DNA from: Priapulus caudatus
Taxonomy: Eukaryota; Priapulida; Priapulimorpha; Priapulimorphida; Priapulidae
NCBI RefSeq assembly: GCF_000485595.1
Contig: NW_014577851.1
Location: 80,057 to 112,306, forward strand
Length of the DNA stretch: 32,250 bases
Direction of reading: 5' to 3'
A model generated the notes under the pieces. It worked only from the letters and a program-made list of their open reading frames with translations. It did not search any database and was not told where the DNA came from. Shown here in pieces: positions 1 through 10,868 of this stretch. Every line of letters begins with the position of its first letter. Position 1 is the stretch's first letter. Position numbers and translations under genes: made by a program.

Positions 1-45
<45 letters not shown>
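1..45. repeat. (TC)n microsatellite
   Basis: An uninterrupted dinucleotide TC tract occupies the left edge of the window. It probably continues outside it. Confidence 0.98.
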
Positions 46-48
<3 letters not shown>

Positions 49-78
49 GAAGAAGAGGAGAATCCAGAAACGTTAACC

Positions 79-200
79 ACGCACACGCACGCGCGTGCAC
101 ACACACACATACACGCACGCACACACACACACACACACTCACACACGCACGCACGCACGCACGCACGCACGCACACGCACGCACGCGCACGCGCACGCAT
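79..200. repeat. (CA)n / (CGCA)n compound microsatellite
   Basis: This is an alternating CA and CGCA tract, ending in GCACGC steps. The His/Thr-rich reading frame across it is a translation of the repeat and not a gene. The following 450 bases (to about 650) show no repeat or gene that I can support. Confidence 0.95.
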
Positions 201-689
201 GCGATTCACGAAATCCCATTAGCAGACATGATCACTCTCACTCGTCCATGTGGAGCTTCGGGTTTTCGCACACGCGAGCGAGGTGATTAACTGATTACCC
301 TAATTTATTAATTTCGCTAAACGCAATTAAAACGTTTCGCGGATAAGAGACGCGCCGCAGCATGACGGATGCAACCGCCGTGCCACGAATACATAGAAGC
401 CATGAGCGGGGGGAGGGGGGGGATCCACACATCCAGCTCTCCCTCGCGTACGCAGCCACTGCGATCGTTCCACCGCTCGTGACTCGTTGTCAGCGGTTAC
501 GCGGCGCCGCGTGAGACCTACGTGAGAGGTCCCTCGCTCGCTCACCAGGACAAGCTCCCGCCAGCACCACGCGAGGATTCATCGACGAAAATGTGACATA
601 GGAGGCGATGCTCGCGTTGCGGCGTCGGATGCTGCGTGCGCGCGCACGTCAAGGATGCTAAAGCCACGCCCGAGTGCACTCCGTCGCCG

Positions 690-1076
690 CAGCGATGGGA
701 TGAGGAGGCTGAGACAGAAGGCATCCCTCAGGCTACACACTCCATCCTCCTCCTCCTCCTCCTCCTCTCACATCTCACAGCTGGCAGGACAAGGAGGCTG
801 ATACACACTCCATCCTCCTCCTCCTCCTCCTCTCACATCTCACAGCTGGCAGGACAAGGAGGCTGAGACAGAAGGCATCCCTCAGGCTACACACTCTATC
901 TTCCTCTTCTTCCTCCTCCTCCTCCTCCTCCTCCTCCTCCTCCTCTCACATCTCACAGCTGGCGGGATGAGGAAGCTGAGGCAGAAGGCATCCCTCAGGC
1001 TACACACTCTCTCCTCCTCCTCCTCCTCTCCTGTCCTCTCCTCTCACATCTCACATCTCACAGCAGGCAGGCGGTG
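690..1076. repeat. Minisatellite with (CTC)n cores
   Basis: Four diverged units each contain a (CCT/CTC)n run, then a CTCACATCTCACAGC block (near 767, 832, 945 and 1042), then AAGGAGGCTGAGACAGAAGG-type spacer. The units differ in length mainly through the CTC run. Serine- and leucine-rich frames here are repeat artefacts. Confidence 0.85.
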
Positions 1077-1728
1077 GATAAACACACACGGATCATCGGG
1101 GAGCCGTAATCAAAGTGCACAGGGTTCCCACTTATTGGCATCGACAAATGAAAACATTTATACCAATTTATGATGACTATGATTCGACTCATTGCTGCAG
1201 CCTTCGTTTTGGAGTCTGAGTCTATCCGATATGTACAAAATAAAACTATTTTAGCATCGTTATAACATCCCATATTTATCTTTTACGGTTCGATTACTGT
1301 ATGGCTGCCTCTATCTTGGTTATTCTTCTCGAGAAGTTACAATACACGTGACACATACATCCAGTATTTCTGACGAGGATAAATAGTTGTAAAAAAACTT
1401 CTTAATCGTTACTTGAAACTTTCTAGATTCATTTTAAGTTTGGAAATACAATTTGCATTGATGGCACTGTACGTAACGATAAAATCTAACAGAAAAATAT
1501 ATATATTATATAATTTACGATGCATAGTAGCACGTGACCTAATCATGAGAGTGATCCAACTTATGTTAATTTTCGTATGGAGACTTTTTCTAAGTAGACA
1601 TCTTTTTTATTGGGCTATCCCCCAGTGACTGGGCATGCACATTAAAATCTTAAATTGCTACCTGAAGTCAGGCAGCCCTATGTGAAACAGTGAAACCATC
1701 TGCCCCATCAACCAAAACCCTGACCTGG
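1077..1728. other. AT-rich intergenic DNA, no gene seen
   Basis: About 650 bases of ordinary AT-rich sequence. I see no coding signature, splice-bounded exon, RNA gene or repeat in it. Confidence 0.5.
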
Positions 1729-1736
1729 TTTTCCAC

Positions 1737-2135
1737 TAGTGTTATCAATCGGTTGTAATTTCGTAATCGATCATCGGTTGAACCCAAGTAATCGATGATC
1801 GGTTACAATCGGTTACTCGGGGTGTTGAATGCCTGCGTGTGCGTAACGTCGTGTGCATGTACGTGTGTGCATGTATGTGCTTGTTTAGCCCTGTTTACTG
1901 TTTGTTTTGCACTGTTTACTACTGTGTGTATAATACTATAATGCATGTATGTTAATAAAGGATAACTGGTATAGTAGCGATGATATCTCTGATTCTCATC
2001 ACTTTTCCAAGTTTTACATTTATTTCGATTTTTTTTCTTTCGATGAAATCGATTATGGATTTTGATAACCAAGCGCTTGGTTCGAGCCACTGTTCAACCG
2101 ATGATCGAGTATAATCGATGATCGTGACATCACTA
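1737..2135. mobile_element. Non-autonomous hAT-like DNA transposon (399 bp)
   Basis: The segment is flanked on both sides by the identical 8-mer TTTTCCAC (1729-1736 and 2136-2143), the target-site duplication length expected for hAT elements. The ends are imperfect inverted repeats: TAGTGTTATCAATCGG at the left, and TAGTGATGTCACGATCATCG when the right end is read on the minus strand. Subterminal ATCGATCATCGGTTGAAC-type motifs occur in opposite orientation near both ends. No transposase is encoded. Most of its interior (about 1827-2135) recurs nearly unchanged at 10078-10370 and in a noisier form at 7298-7620. The superfamily assignment rests on duplication length and inverted ends only. Confidence 0.8.
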
Positions 2136-2143
2136 TTTTCCAC

Positions 2144-2584
2144 GCTGCCCGAAATTTCGAACCCTTTACGGAAATGACAAAAACCGACGAAAAAGACCCC
2201 AGCTAAAATGTCTACAGGCAATAAAGAGGTAACCCCTCAGCCAGCCTTGCTGCGTGCGAGTAAACACCTCACGGGAACCTCCCCCCCCCCGCCCCACGCG
2301 TATAGCAGTAGCAGCTAGCGACCACTAAGACATGCACGCTGCCGGCTCGGTTGCTAGGATACCGAATCGGCTACCAATGGCTTTCCGACGCTTTCAGCAT
2401 CTGATCACGACGCGGTAATCGACTGTGTGAGATATTCAGCAGCAGCAGCAGCAGCGGCTGCGGGACTACCGGAGCCCACAAAAAAGGTTAACAGGAATAT
2501 GCAATCAGTAAATAACATGGCTAGCGGAAAGCGCGTGGCGTGCAGGCCTTGCGAGCAGCAGCTGTACTGCCTCGACACTCACTC
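2144..2584. other. Intergenic DNA with a short (CAG)n run
   Basis: This includes a C-rich run near 2280, and GCAGCAGCAGCAGCAGCGGC near 2438. I see no gene. Confidence 0.5.
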
Positions 2585-2599
2585 CTTACTCCTTATATT

Positions 2600-2930
2600 A
2601 GCTGGTGCGTGCGCCAGAGCGCGTGTGCGTACGTGCGTCTATGCGTATGTGTCAAGCATACATGCATGCGTGTATGCGTGCATGCGTGCATGCGTGTTTC
2701 TACGTTATGTACGCGTGCGTATGTGCGCGTGATGTCTGTGCGAGTGCGTATGTTATGAATGCGTGTACATGCGTGCATGCGTGTTTCTATGTTATCAGGA
2801 GTTAATAATGAACATTAACATAATAAACATAATTGTCATTATTAACTCCTGATGTTATGTATGCGTGCGTGTATGTGACGTCTGTTTGAGCGCATGTGCG
2901 TGCGTGCGTGCGTGCGTGCGTGTATAGCTC
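2600..2930. repeat. (TGCG/TGTA)n microsatellite tract, interrupted
   Basis: The tract is made of TGCG, TGTG and GCATGCGTG steps. It is interrupted at 2796-2851 by a palindromic insertion and resumes after it. Cys/Arg/Ala-rich frames across it on both strands are artefacts. Confidence 0.85.
2796..2851. mobile_element. 56-bp palindromic insertion with 7-bp target duplication
   Basis: CAGGAGTTAATAATG at the left end is the exact reverse complement of CATTATTAACTCCTG at the right end, around an AT-rich loop. The 7-mer ATGTTAT flanks it directly on both sides (2789-2795 and 2852-2858). It sits inside a TGCG microsatellite, so the empty site can be inferred. This is consistent with a minimal miniature inverted-repeat element. 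The superfamily is unknown. Confidence 0.7.
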
Positions 2931-2995
2931 CACTCTTAGTCTTACGCACACGAGTTTCGCGTGCAATCCTTCCAGCAGCCCAATCATCGAGGCAG

Positions 2996-3033
2996 CTCAC
3001 TCACTCACTCACTCACTCACTCACTCACTCACT
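2996..3033. repeat. (TCAC)n microsatellite
   Basis: About nine tandem TCAC units. Confidence 0.97.
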
Positions 3034-3198
3034 GCGCGTATCTATGTCATTGCTACGGGAGTACGATTCAACGATGACTTATGAAGCCAGTCTAGGCAGC
3101 AGCGGCACATGCGCACGCGTACTCCGCACACGCTCGATGCACGAGAAGCCATCACCAGCAGTGATGATGATAATTGGGTTGCTGCGCTGTCGTCGGCC

Positions 3199-3246
<48 letters not shown>

Positions 3247-3535
3247 CGATGGTGGTGGTGGTGGTGGCGATGATGGCGATGATGGTGTTGGTGGTGGCGG
3301 CGGTGGTGGCAGTGATAGTGGTAGTGATGATGGTGATGATGATGAAGATAATGATGACCAGTGTTGGTTGTGATGGCAATGATGATCACGGACCAGGTGG
3401 CGGTGGTGTTGGTGGTGGTGGCAGTGATAGTGGTGGTGATGATGGTGATGATGGTGATGATGATGGTGGTGGTGGTGGCAGTGATGATGGTGATGATGAT
3501 GATGATGGTGGTGGTGGTAGTGTTGAGCCTTTCAC
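3199..3535. repeat. Compound (GAT)n / (GGT)n trinucleotide repeat
   Basis: It starts with an uninterrupted (GAT)n run of about 15 units, then GGT, GGC and GATGGT mixtures. A segment around 3400-3530 repeats the pattern of 3250-3345. In different frames it reads as poly-Asp, poly-Met, poly-Val or poly-His. None of these shows independent coding evidence. Confidence 0.95.
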
Positions 3536-3608
3536 TATAACTCCGGTGCTGTCACGGCCATCAGCGATGCGGATAACACGCGCCTCTCTAACACGCCAAT
3601 CAACCTGC

Positions 3609-3611
3609 ACG

Positions 3612-3642
<31 letters not shown>

Positions 3643-3686
3643 ACGTACAGTACGTTCTTCTTCTTCTTCTTCTTCTTCTTCTTCTC
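3609..3686. repeat. (GTGC)n then (TTC)n microsatellites
   Basis: A run of GTGC/TGCG units (about 3609-3642) is followed closely by a (TTC)n run (about 3655-3685). Confidence 0.95.
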
Positions 3687-3726
3687 CTCCCTTCTCCTAC
3701 CTCGGGGGTGACACGACACTCACTAT

Positions 3727-3805
3727 ACTATACGCAGCGTCCTGCGTCACGCCGCACTACACGCAGCGTCCTGCGTCACTGCACGCCTGCGTCCTGCGTC
3801 ACTGC
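3727..3805. repeat. Short minisatellite
   Basis: The motif CAGCGTCCTGCGTCAC and variants recur about every 27 bases, roughly three to four times. Confidence 0.75.
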
Positions 3806-4126
3806 AGTGTACCGCCGTAAACCTCCCTATACGCCACCGTTGCCGTGGTATCGTTTGACGCCGTGGTCGCGGGCGTGTGAGATGACAGGTCGATCGAGCT
3901 GCGAGGCTCCGGCGGCAGCGGGGGACGCGAGGTGAGCACGGTATATGACAGCGAGCTCGTGATCGAGACAAACAGATGCATCATCTCCACTATCACTCAC
4001 TCGCACACGCTTTCAGTTTCTTCTCCTCACGCAGCCCTCCCCCCCCCGCACCCTGATACTCACTCTCCACACCTCCCGGTGACTCTCAATGAGGTTTAGG
4101 TTCGTTCTCACAGAAGGCAGGAGGCC

Positions 4127-4343
4127 AGACAGTATGCGCTGCCTGGGGAGTAGGAGGGAGGAGAGGAGAAGGGAGAGCGGGAGGAGGAGGGAAAGCGGGC
4201 TAGACAGTCTGCGCTGCCTGGGGAGGAGGAGGGAGGGGAGGAGGAAGAGGAGCGGGAGGAGGAGGGAGAGCGGGGTAGACAGTCTGCGCTGCCTGGGGAG
4301 AGGGAGAAGGAGGGAGGACAGGGAGAGAGGAGGGGCGGGCTTC
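4127..4343. repeat. 75-bp GA-rich minisatellite
   Basis: Three units begin at AGACAGTATGCGCTGCC or AGACAGTCTGCGCTGCC (4127, 4202, 4277), exactly 75 bases apart. Each is followed by GGGAGGAGG-rich purine sequence. Because 75 is divisible by three, a repeating Arg/Gly/Glu-rich frame appears on the plus strand and a Pro-rich one on the minus strand. I do not treat either as genes. Confidence 0.9.
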
Positions 4344-4569
4344 TAGATCGGTTCTGTGCATTAGCGACGGTGCTGCTCCGCCCGTCTTCGTTTCTACGGC
4401 CGTCTGCGTGCGTCGCGCGAATGGTAGCAGCGTGCCAATTTCAATTCTGCCGTGCGCGCGCAAATCACAACAACACCGAGCAAAGCACCGTGTACGACGT
4501 ATTTCAGCGGTAGACGAAGACGTGACCAACACGAGCGCAGACGCAGACGTGACCAACACGAGCGCAGAC

Positions 4570-4900
4570 GCCCGAAAAAATCAGACAGACACACGTACAC
4601 GCACGCACGCGCATGCAAGTCCATATATATAGACATTTTCACATACGACCACACACGCGCAGCGCACCACCACACACACACAAACAGACAACACACACAC
4701 ACACACACACAACACACACACACACACCACACACGACACACACACAACACACACACAAAACACACACACACCAACATACACGCACGCACGCAGCGCACGC
4801 GCACGACACGGCACACACTCAGCGCGACGCAGCAACGCAGTCCGAACAACACACCACACACACCACACACAACCACACACACACGCACACACACGTACGG
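4570..4900. repeat. (CA)n-rich tract
   Basis: Long stretches of CACA broken by AACACA, CGCA and GACACA steps. The His/Thr frames and antisense Cys/Val frames are artefacts. Confidence 0.93.
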
Positions 4901-4960
4901 AATGCAGCGAACGTTAAGCACACACAGTCACACCGCATGCGACACTAGCCTAATACATGA

Positions 4961-5028
4961 CATCAAGAGCTCAATAATACACTGTAGTGTAAATTGGGTA
5001 ATAAAAAGGTATTATTAGGCTCTTGATG
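4961..5028. repeat. 68-bp imperfect hairpin
   Basis: The arm CATCAAGAGCTCAATAATAC (4961-4980) pairs with GTATTATTAGGCTCTTGATG (5009-5028), with only two mismatched positions in 20. The loop is 28 bases. I did not find a target duplication. Confidence 0.75.
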
Positions 5029-5042
5029 CTATATCAAGAGTA

Positions 5043-5066
5043 GATAATAACACATGTGTTATTATC
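5043..5066. repeat. 24-bp perfect palindrome
   Basis: The half-site GATAATAACACA is followed directly by its reverse complement TGTGTTATTATC, with no spacer. It starts 15 bases after the hairpin at 4961-5028. Confidence 0.9.
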
Positions 5067-5249
5067 ATACTCATGCCATATGCAAATACAACTCGCACAT
5101 AATACGACGCGCACATGCACACAGGGGCACGCACACCAAACCCGCGCACCGGAACGCACGCACCACGCACATGAATACACACGGAAGTACGACAGAACCA
5201 GTAGCAGCGCATCGCCATGCTGTATAAAATACTATACACATCACACGCA

Positions 5250-5475
5250 CGCCGACAGCTGCGCGCGCGCACACACAACAAACACACACACACACACCAC
5301 AACACACCACAACACACACAACACACCACACACACAAACACACACACCACACACACACAACACACACACAAACACCACAGCACACACCACACACACACAC
5401 TACACACACAAACACACACACACCAAACACACACACACACACACACAACACACACACATACACACACACAGTGAC
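5250..5475. repeat. (CA)n-rich tract
   Basis: CACA repeats broken by AACACA and CACCACA steps. Apparent frames on both strands are low complexity. Confidence 0.95.
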
Positions 5476-5516
5476 ACAACACACAGGCACTTGAAGCATG
5501 TCAACTGTAGCGCACG

Positions 5517-5650
5517 GGCGCCCCATTGCAAGCGTAACACTAACAACACATATATTAAGAGTTATATATATATTCTTCTATATATTCTATATATATTCTT
5601 CTTATACACTCTTAAATATATGTGTTAGTGTACGCGCAATGGCGGCGCCG
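5517..5650. repeat. 134-bp imperfect hairpin element
   Basis: The left arm runs from GGCGCCCCATTGCA through TAACACTAACAACACATATA. It is mirrored on the right by TATATGTGTTAGTGTACGCG and CAATGGCGGCGCC, with small indels. The centre is a TATATTCTTC-rich loop. It resembles a degraded miniature inverted-repeat element. No clear target duplication is seen. Confidence 0.65.
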
Positions 5651-6200
5651 TGGCGCGTACAGTATGATATGCAATTCGAAATGCTGTACACACCACAGTA
5701 TTTGTCGATATCACTCGTAACATATATGCGGGAAGATGCGTAACACGGTTACGCGCGGGACGCTGCGGATGACATTTTTACAACGTTACCACGGACGACC
5801 GGGCGAAATCTTGCTGCAGGCTCTCTCACTCTGACACTCACGCGCACACACCGTGGAAACAAAAAAAGCGAAAGAATCCATAAACATTACCGTGTGACGA
5901 TGTTTGCTGTAACGTGGTCATCGTTGTGTCTGCGTCCGTGAGATCATGGTCAGCATCATCATCATCATCATCATCATCATTAGCAACAGCAGCAGCATCA
6001 CTGACGTACATCGTGACTTCCTGCCACCCGATAGCATTACATGTCTGCACTAATGCCGGCAGCTGAGCTCCCTCGCAAGCACGGAGCTCAAGCAGCGAAT
6101 ATATATTATATAATATAATATGAATAATATATAACATATAAATAATAACTATATAATCATCAGGAGATATTATATATATATATAATATAGTATATAAATA
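5651..6200. other. Intergenic DNA with (ATC)n run and AT-rich stem-loops
   Basis: An (ATC)n run lies at 5953-5980. An AT-only tract near 6097-6200 (TATATAATATAATATG-type) can fold into several hairpins. I see no gene. Confidence 0.5.
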
Positions 6201-6792
6201 TAGCAAATATATTTTCCTGGCATTATTCCGATAAAGGCAAACGTCTTGACGCGGCCGAGTCGCAGAAGCATACTATCGCCGCTCATTAGTGTTATGCGCG
6301 CTATGAAACCTAGTGGTAACGATTATCAGCCCGGATAGTCATATCAACGGCGAAACCAGGAGAAGGCACGCGAAGAAAATCCGCAGCGAAGATGAGAAGC
6401 AGACGACCGGTGAAACGCGGAATGAAATGAATGCTACAAAGCGCAGCCCTAGCAGAGCGAACCGCGCTACCCGACTACCTTAATCACGTACAAGTTTCCC
6501 CATCGGCAACGCCCCGGTGCGAGTTCAAAAACAGCAGCGCGGAATCAAAAACTGTAAGAAATGTGCTAGACAACGCCTCGACACTCGCTTGCATGCATAC
6601 CCCATCCCCCGATGGCACAAAGCAACCGAGGTACGGCGACGGAGAAAATGAAAATGTCAAAAAACGAATAATATCGAACAATCGGCCTAACGAAATCCCA
6701 GGAGGATGTGAAACTGATGGGTGCATAAATAATCACCGTGCATACCATCCGGCACTGATCAATCAGCTGACGCACTGCCTGCCAGAATTTCC

Positions 6793-7124
6793 GTGTTAGC
6801 CCAGAATCACTCTACCCCCATTTGACGGCCTAATCTTGGATGAGACGGCATGAAATGTTGATAGAAGATGGCATGCAGGGCGAAAAAAGTGGACCCAATT
6901 TTATTATTTTTATTAATTAACCATTGTTCATTGCAACAGTGCAGCTGCTTATAACGAATATAAATATATCAGATTCCTGTTATTTTGTACGGCATTTAGA
7001 CTAAATTTCCGTACCATTCTTAAGTAGGGCCCTCCCCCTGTTAGGGTGCTTCGGCAGAAGAGCCGACAGCATCCTCGCTTCGCTCAGATGCGTGAGACTC
7101 CCATGAATATTTTCCCTGGCTAAC
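6793..7124. mobile_element. GTTAGCC-ended element in unit A
   Basis: It begins GTGTTAGCC and ends GGCTAAC. It contains CCTCCCCCTGTTAGGGTGCT and the block GCATCCTCGCTTCGCTCAGA. The same module is at 9605-9907, and in reverse orientation in a KMT5A intron at 18961-19204. That third position shows it moves, or has been copied, independently of the tandem unit. Confidence 0.7.
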
Positions 7125-7297
7125 AGTAAACACCCTGCTCCCGATGGCTGCCTGATCGATACATGCATGCACTTGCTACTCGGATCTGCAATTAATTAGT
7201 ATAATTGTGCAGGATCGAATCACTTTAACAAGCGTTTTTGCCGAAGTCGACCTTGAGAATTCGCTCAGAATTACCCCTGAGCAATCACACTCCATTT

Positions 7298-7620
7298 TTG
7301 TTGAAGGCCTGGCGTGGTGCGCAACGTCAGTGCGCATGTCACGTGTGTGCAAGTATGTGCCTCTTTAGCCTGTTTACGTTTGTGTTGCCCACTATTTACT
7401 ACTGGGTGTTAATACATGTATTGATATAAATAAAAGCGTCATAAACTTGATACTATAGTAGCGATAGATATCTCTGATTTCGATCACTTTTCCAAAGTTT
7501 CTTGTTCAAAAGTTAAAAAGAAAAATAATATCGAATGAAATGATTATTGGATTTATAAACCAAGCGCCATTGGTTCGAAAGCCAACTTAACGTATCAAAC
7601 CGAATGATCGTGACATCACT
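7298..7620. mobile_element. hAT-like fragment in unit A
   Basis: Homologous to the interior and right end of the element at 1737-2135, down to the GTGACATCACT terminus. It has many small indels compared with both other copies. The left terminus is missing. Confidence 0.7.
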
Positions 7621-8117
7621 GATTGATTTAAAGCTACACCACAATATAAATAGATAGTTTGTATGAAAAAATTACGAACTGAAGTCGATGAACTATATTT
7701 AACGCCCACAAGATCAAGACATAATTCTCACACTGCAACCGAGACGCGGAGAATCGTTCGGCAGCGTATGCAAAACCTTGAAAACAAGAGAACAAATGCC
7801 ATACGTACATTTGTAAATGTATGTTTGTGTTTTATTTAGCGGTAAGATAATTAATGCATATTTGACGTGTTTTTCAAGAAAAGCACACATTTTATTCATT
7901 ATTATAAAATATAATATCACTATAATTGTAATTCGTAGTGTAAATGTGTTATTTTCAACTTAATATTAAAGTTAAGGGAGGGTCTAGGATCTCTTAAGTT
8001 AAGAGAAAAGTTACGAGAATTTTTAATTCTTTTAATTTTACGAAGTTTCTGTCAATGCTCTAAGGGAAAAAGTTAATGTTAAGGTTAATGGACTAATTTG
8101 TTTCTGACAATGGGCCC

Positions 8118-8401
8118 CTGGGGTAGATATTAACTTTTGAACAAGGGAGTCCAACGGACTCCCTGCCCTCAAAAATCTGTGCTTATTTTGAAGATTCATG
8201 CGGTTGCACGTCTGCCAAATTTTCTTTGCACATTTGCTGAAAAAATACGGTAATTCCATGAGGCCGTGCTCTGGAATGAACGAGTTAGTATGGCAGAATT
8301 TTCAGGGAGTCACACGGACTCCTGCATATATGTCAAATCAGGGAGTCCGGCAGTAAATCAGGGAGTATTTGACTCCAGACTCCCGTTAATTTTGCACCCT
8401 G
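8118..8401. mobile_element. hAT-like CAGGG element copy in unit A
   Basis: It starts CTGGGGTAGATATTAAC and ends GTTAATTTTGCACCCTG. These are inverted versions of each other and match the ends of the intronic element at 17878-18215. Inside are repeated GGGAGTCC/GGACTCC motifs. Confidence 0.7.
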
Positions 8402-9604
8402 AAACACGTATGTTAACGTGTGAACGTGTGAACATACATAAACGAATACATGTGTACAACATGTAAGCATGAAACAACATGTGTGAAGCCACAAGTTCTC
8501 TCATTCGGCTCTTCTATTATATATATAGAACATTAACACGAGTTAAACACCACAGAATATAAATCAGAACGGTTCCAGTGTTTGACATTCGCACCGGCTG
8601 GTGAACATAGAGCGTATATATATACCTATTGTTCCCTAATGCATCACGCATGTACCACTGAAGTGTCACAACGTGCATTAAAAATGTAAAGCAAAATAAC
8701 TGACTTGAATTTCAACAGCAGGAAAATGCATCAAATCTGCAGAACAATACCTCTTTTTACGGCGCACATTTTAATCGAAATTAATGTGGATGCTAATTAA
8801 AACGGATTTGAGTCAGTTATCGTCACCCATGCACAGTTGCGTGAAAATACAGCCGATTACGGTAGAATTAAATTTTGCGTATTAATTCATTATTTTAAAC
8901 TTACTGTAGACTGTAGACAACCAATTTCTCTAATTTAGGAAAATTGAATAGAGGTATTGTACAAAGGCATGACCACCTAATGAAACTAATACTGCCACCT
9001 CTGCGTAAACAAATGCGCACACACGCACACGCACATGAACACGCACACGCGCACCCACGCACACACTCATGCAGGCATACACGCACACAAACACACACGC
9101 ACGATAGCAATTTATTTTCGGCATTATTCCGATAAAAGTCAACCGCTTGACGCGGCGAGTCGCAGATACTATCGCCGTCTTTTAGTTTTAGCGCGCTATG
9201 AAACTATGGTAACGGATTATAGCGGACTAGTCAATCAACGCGAAACCAGGGAGAAGGAGCGAAGCCGAGCGGAAATGAGAGCGACGCGTGAAACGCGGAA
9301 ATGAAATTATGTACAAAGCGGCAGCAGCAGAGGCGACCGCGCTACCCGACTACCTCTCACGTCATTTCCCCCAGCGCGCCCCGCGTGGAGTTCAAAAACA
9401 GCAGCCCGGTGTGCCTAGCAACAGCCTCCGACACTCGCTTGCATGCATCCCCATCCCCCGATGGCACGCACGAGTACGGCGCGGAGAATGAAAATCAACG
9501 AATAATATCGAAACAAATCGGTGTGACTGATGGCGTGCCATAAATAATCACCGTGCATCCATCCGCACTGATCATCGCTGCCGCACTGCCTCCAGAATTT
9601 CCGT

Positions 9605-9907
9605 GTGTTAGCCAGAGACACGTCTACCCCTCCTTTGGACGGCCTATTCTTGGATGAGACGGATGAAATTTGATAGAGATGGCATGAGGGCGGCCCAATT
9701 TTATATATTATATTATACACCTTGTTATTGACAACAGTGCAGCTGCTTATACGAATATAAAATCATATCAGATTCCTGTCTTTTTGGCATTTCAGACTAA
9801 ATTTCCTCCATTTTAAGGTAAGGCCCTCCCCCTTAGGGTGCTTCGCGCCCGAAGCATCCTCGCTTCGCTCAGATGGTGAGACTCCCTGAATATTTTCCCT
9901 GGCTAAC
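9605..9907. mobile_element. GTTAGCC-ended element in unit B
   Basis: Same module as 6793-7124, with cleaner sequence. Its termini are GTGTTAGCC and GGCTAAC. A central segment (GGCGGCCCAATTTTATAT and following) is absent from the KMT5A intronic copy. Confidence 0.7.
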
Positions 9908-10077
9908 AGTAACACCCTGCTCCCGATGCTGCCTGATACATACATGCATGCACTTGCTACTCGGATGGCAATTTAATTAGTATTAATTTGCATGGCATCG
10001 ATCACTTTAACAAGCGTTTTGCCGAAGTGACCTTGAGAATTGCTCGAGAATTACCCGAGCAATCACACTCCCATTTT

Positions 10078-10370
10078 TGTTGAATGCCTGCGTGTGCGCA
10101 ACGTCGTGCGCATGTACGTGTGTGCATGTATGTGCCTCTTTAGCCCTGTTTACTGTTTGTTTTGCACTATTTACTACTGTGTGTATAATACATGTATGTT
10201 AATAAAGGATAACTTGTATAGTAGCGATGATATCTCTGATTCTCATCACTTTTCCAAGTTTTCTTGTTCAAGTTAAAAAAATAATAATAATCCGATGAAA
10301 TTGATTATGGATTTTCATAACCAAGCGCTTGGTTCGAGCCACTGTTCAACCGATGATCGTGACATCACTA
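10078..10370. mobile_element. hAT-like fragment in unit B
   Basis: Closely similar to 1827-2135, ending in GTGACATCACTA. The left inverted repeat of that element is not present here. Confidence 0.75.
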
Positions 10371-10868
10371 ATGATGGCTAACCACATATAAATAATATTT
10401 GATGAAAAATTACGTGGTCATGAATTTATTCTGCACAACAAGACAAATTCTCACACTGCAACGCGAGACGCGAGAATCGTGGCAAGCGTTGCAAACCTTT
10501 AAAACAAGAGAACAAATGCCATACGTCATTTGTAAATGTATTGTTTTGTTTTATTAGCGGTAGACTAGCCATACCCGTCCAAGTAATTAATCAGAATATT
10601 ATTTCAGTACAGTGTTTGTTGCAAAGAAAAGCACACATTTTATCTCATTATTATAAAAATATAATATCACTATAATTGTAATTCGAGTGTAAATGTGTTA
10701 TTTTCAACTTAATATTAAAGTTAAGGGAGGGTCTAGGATCTCTCTTAAGTTAAAAGAAAAGTTACGAGAAATTTTTAATTCTTTTAATTTACGAAAGTTT
10801 CTGTCATGCTCAAGGGAAAAAGTTAATGTTAAGGTTAAATGGACTAATTTGTTTCTGACAATGGGCCC

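Larger units (their letters stand above)
6201..9104. repeat. Composite repeat, tandem unit A (about 2.90 kb)
   Basis: This unit and the next one are collinear along their whole length. Both start with TAGCAA, an A/T run and GGCATTATTCCGATAAA, and both end in CACACAAACACACACGCA. The order of modules is a GC-rich block with GCATGCAT and CCCCATCCCCCGATGGCA; a 0.3-kb element bounded by GTTAGCC and GGCTAAC; a hAT-like fragment; an AT-rich block; an element ending in GCACCCTG; and a block with CAACGTGCATTAAAAATGTA. Its differences from unit B, especially before about 7.7 kb, are mainly one- or few-base insertions. Short open frames inside it have no family resemblance. Confidence 0.9.

Noticed and set aside
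3174-3935. Longest plus-strand open frame in the window (253 codons), with poly-Met, Val, Asp and Gly runs
   Set aside because: It is the translation of the GAT/GGT trinucleotide array and a TTC run. All frames stay open for the same reason, and there is no conserved domain or splice context.
4394-5526. Cys/Val-rich minus-strand and His/Thr-rich plus-strand frames of 100 to 190 codons
   Set aside because: They are translations of (CA)n microsatellites, open on both strands at once.
6431-6799. 122-codon plus-strand frame in tandem unit A
   Set aside because: The homologous part of unit B does not keep this frame because of small indels, and no domain is recognisable.
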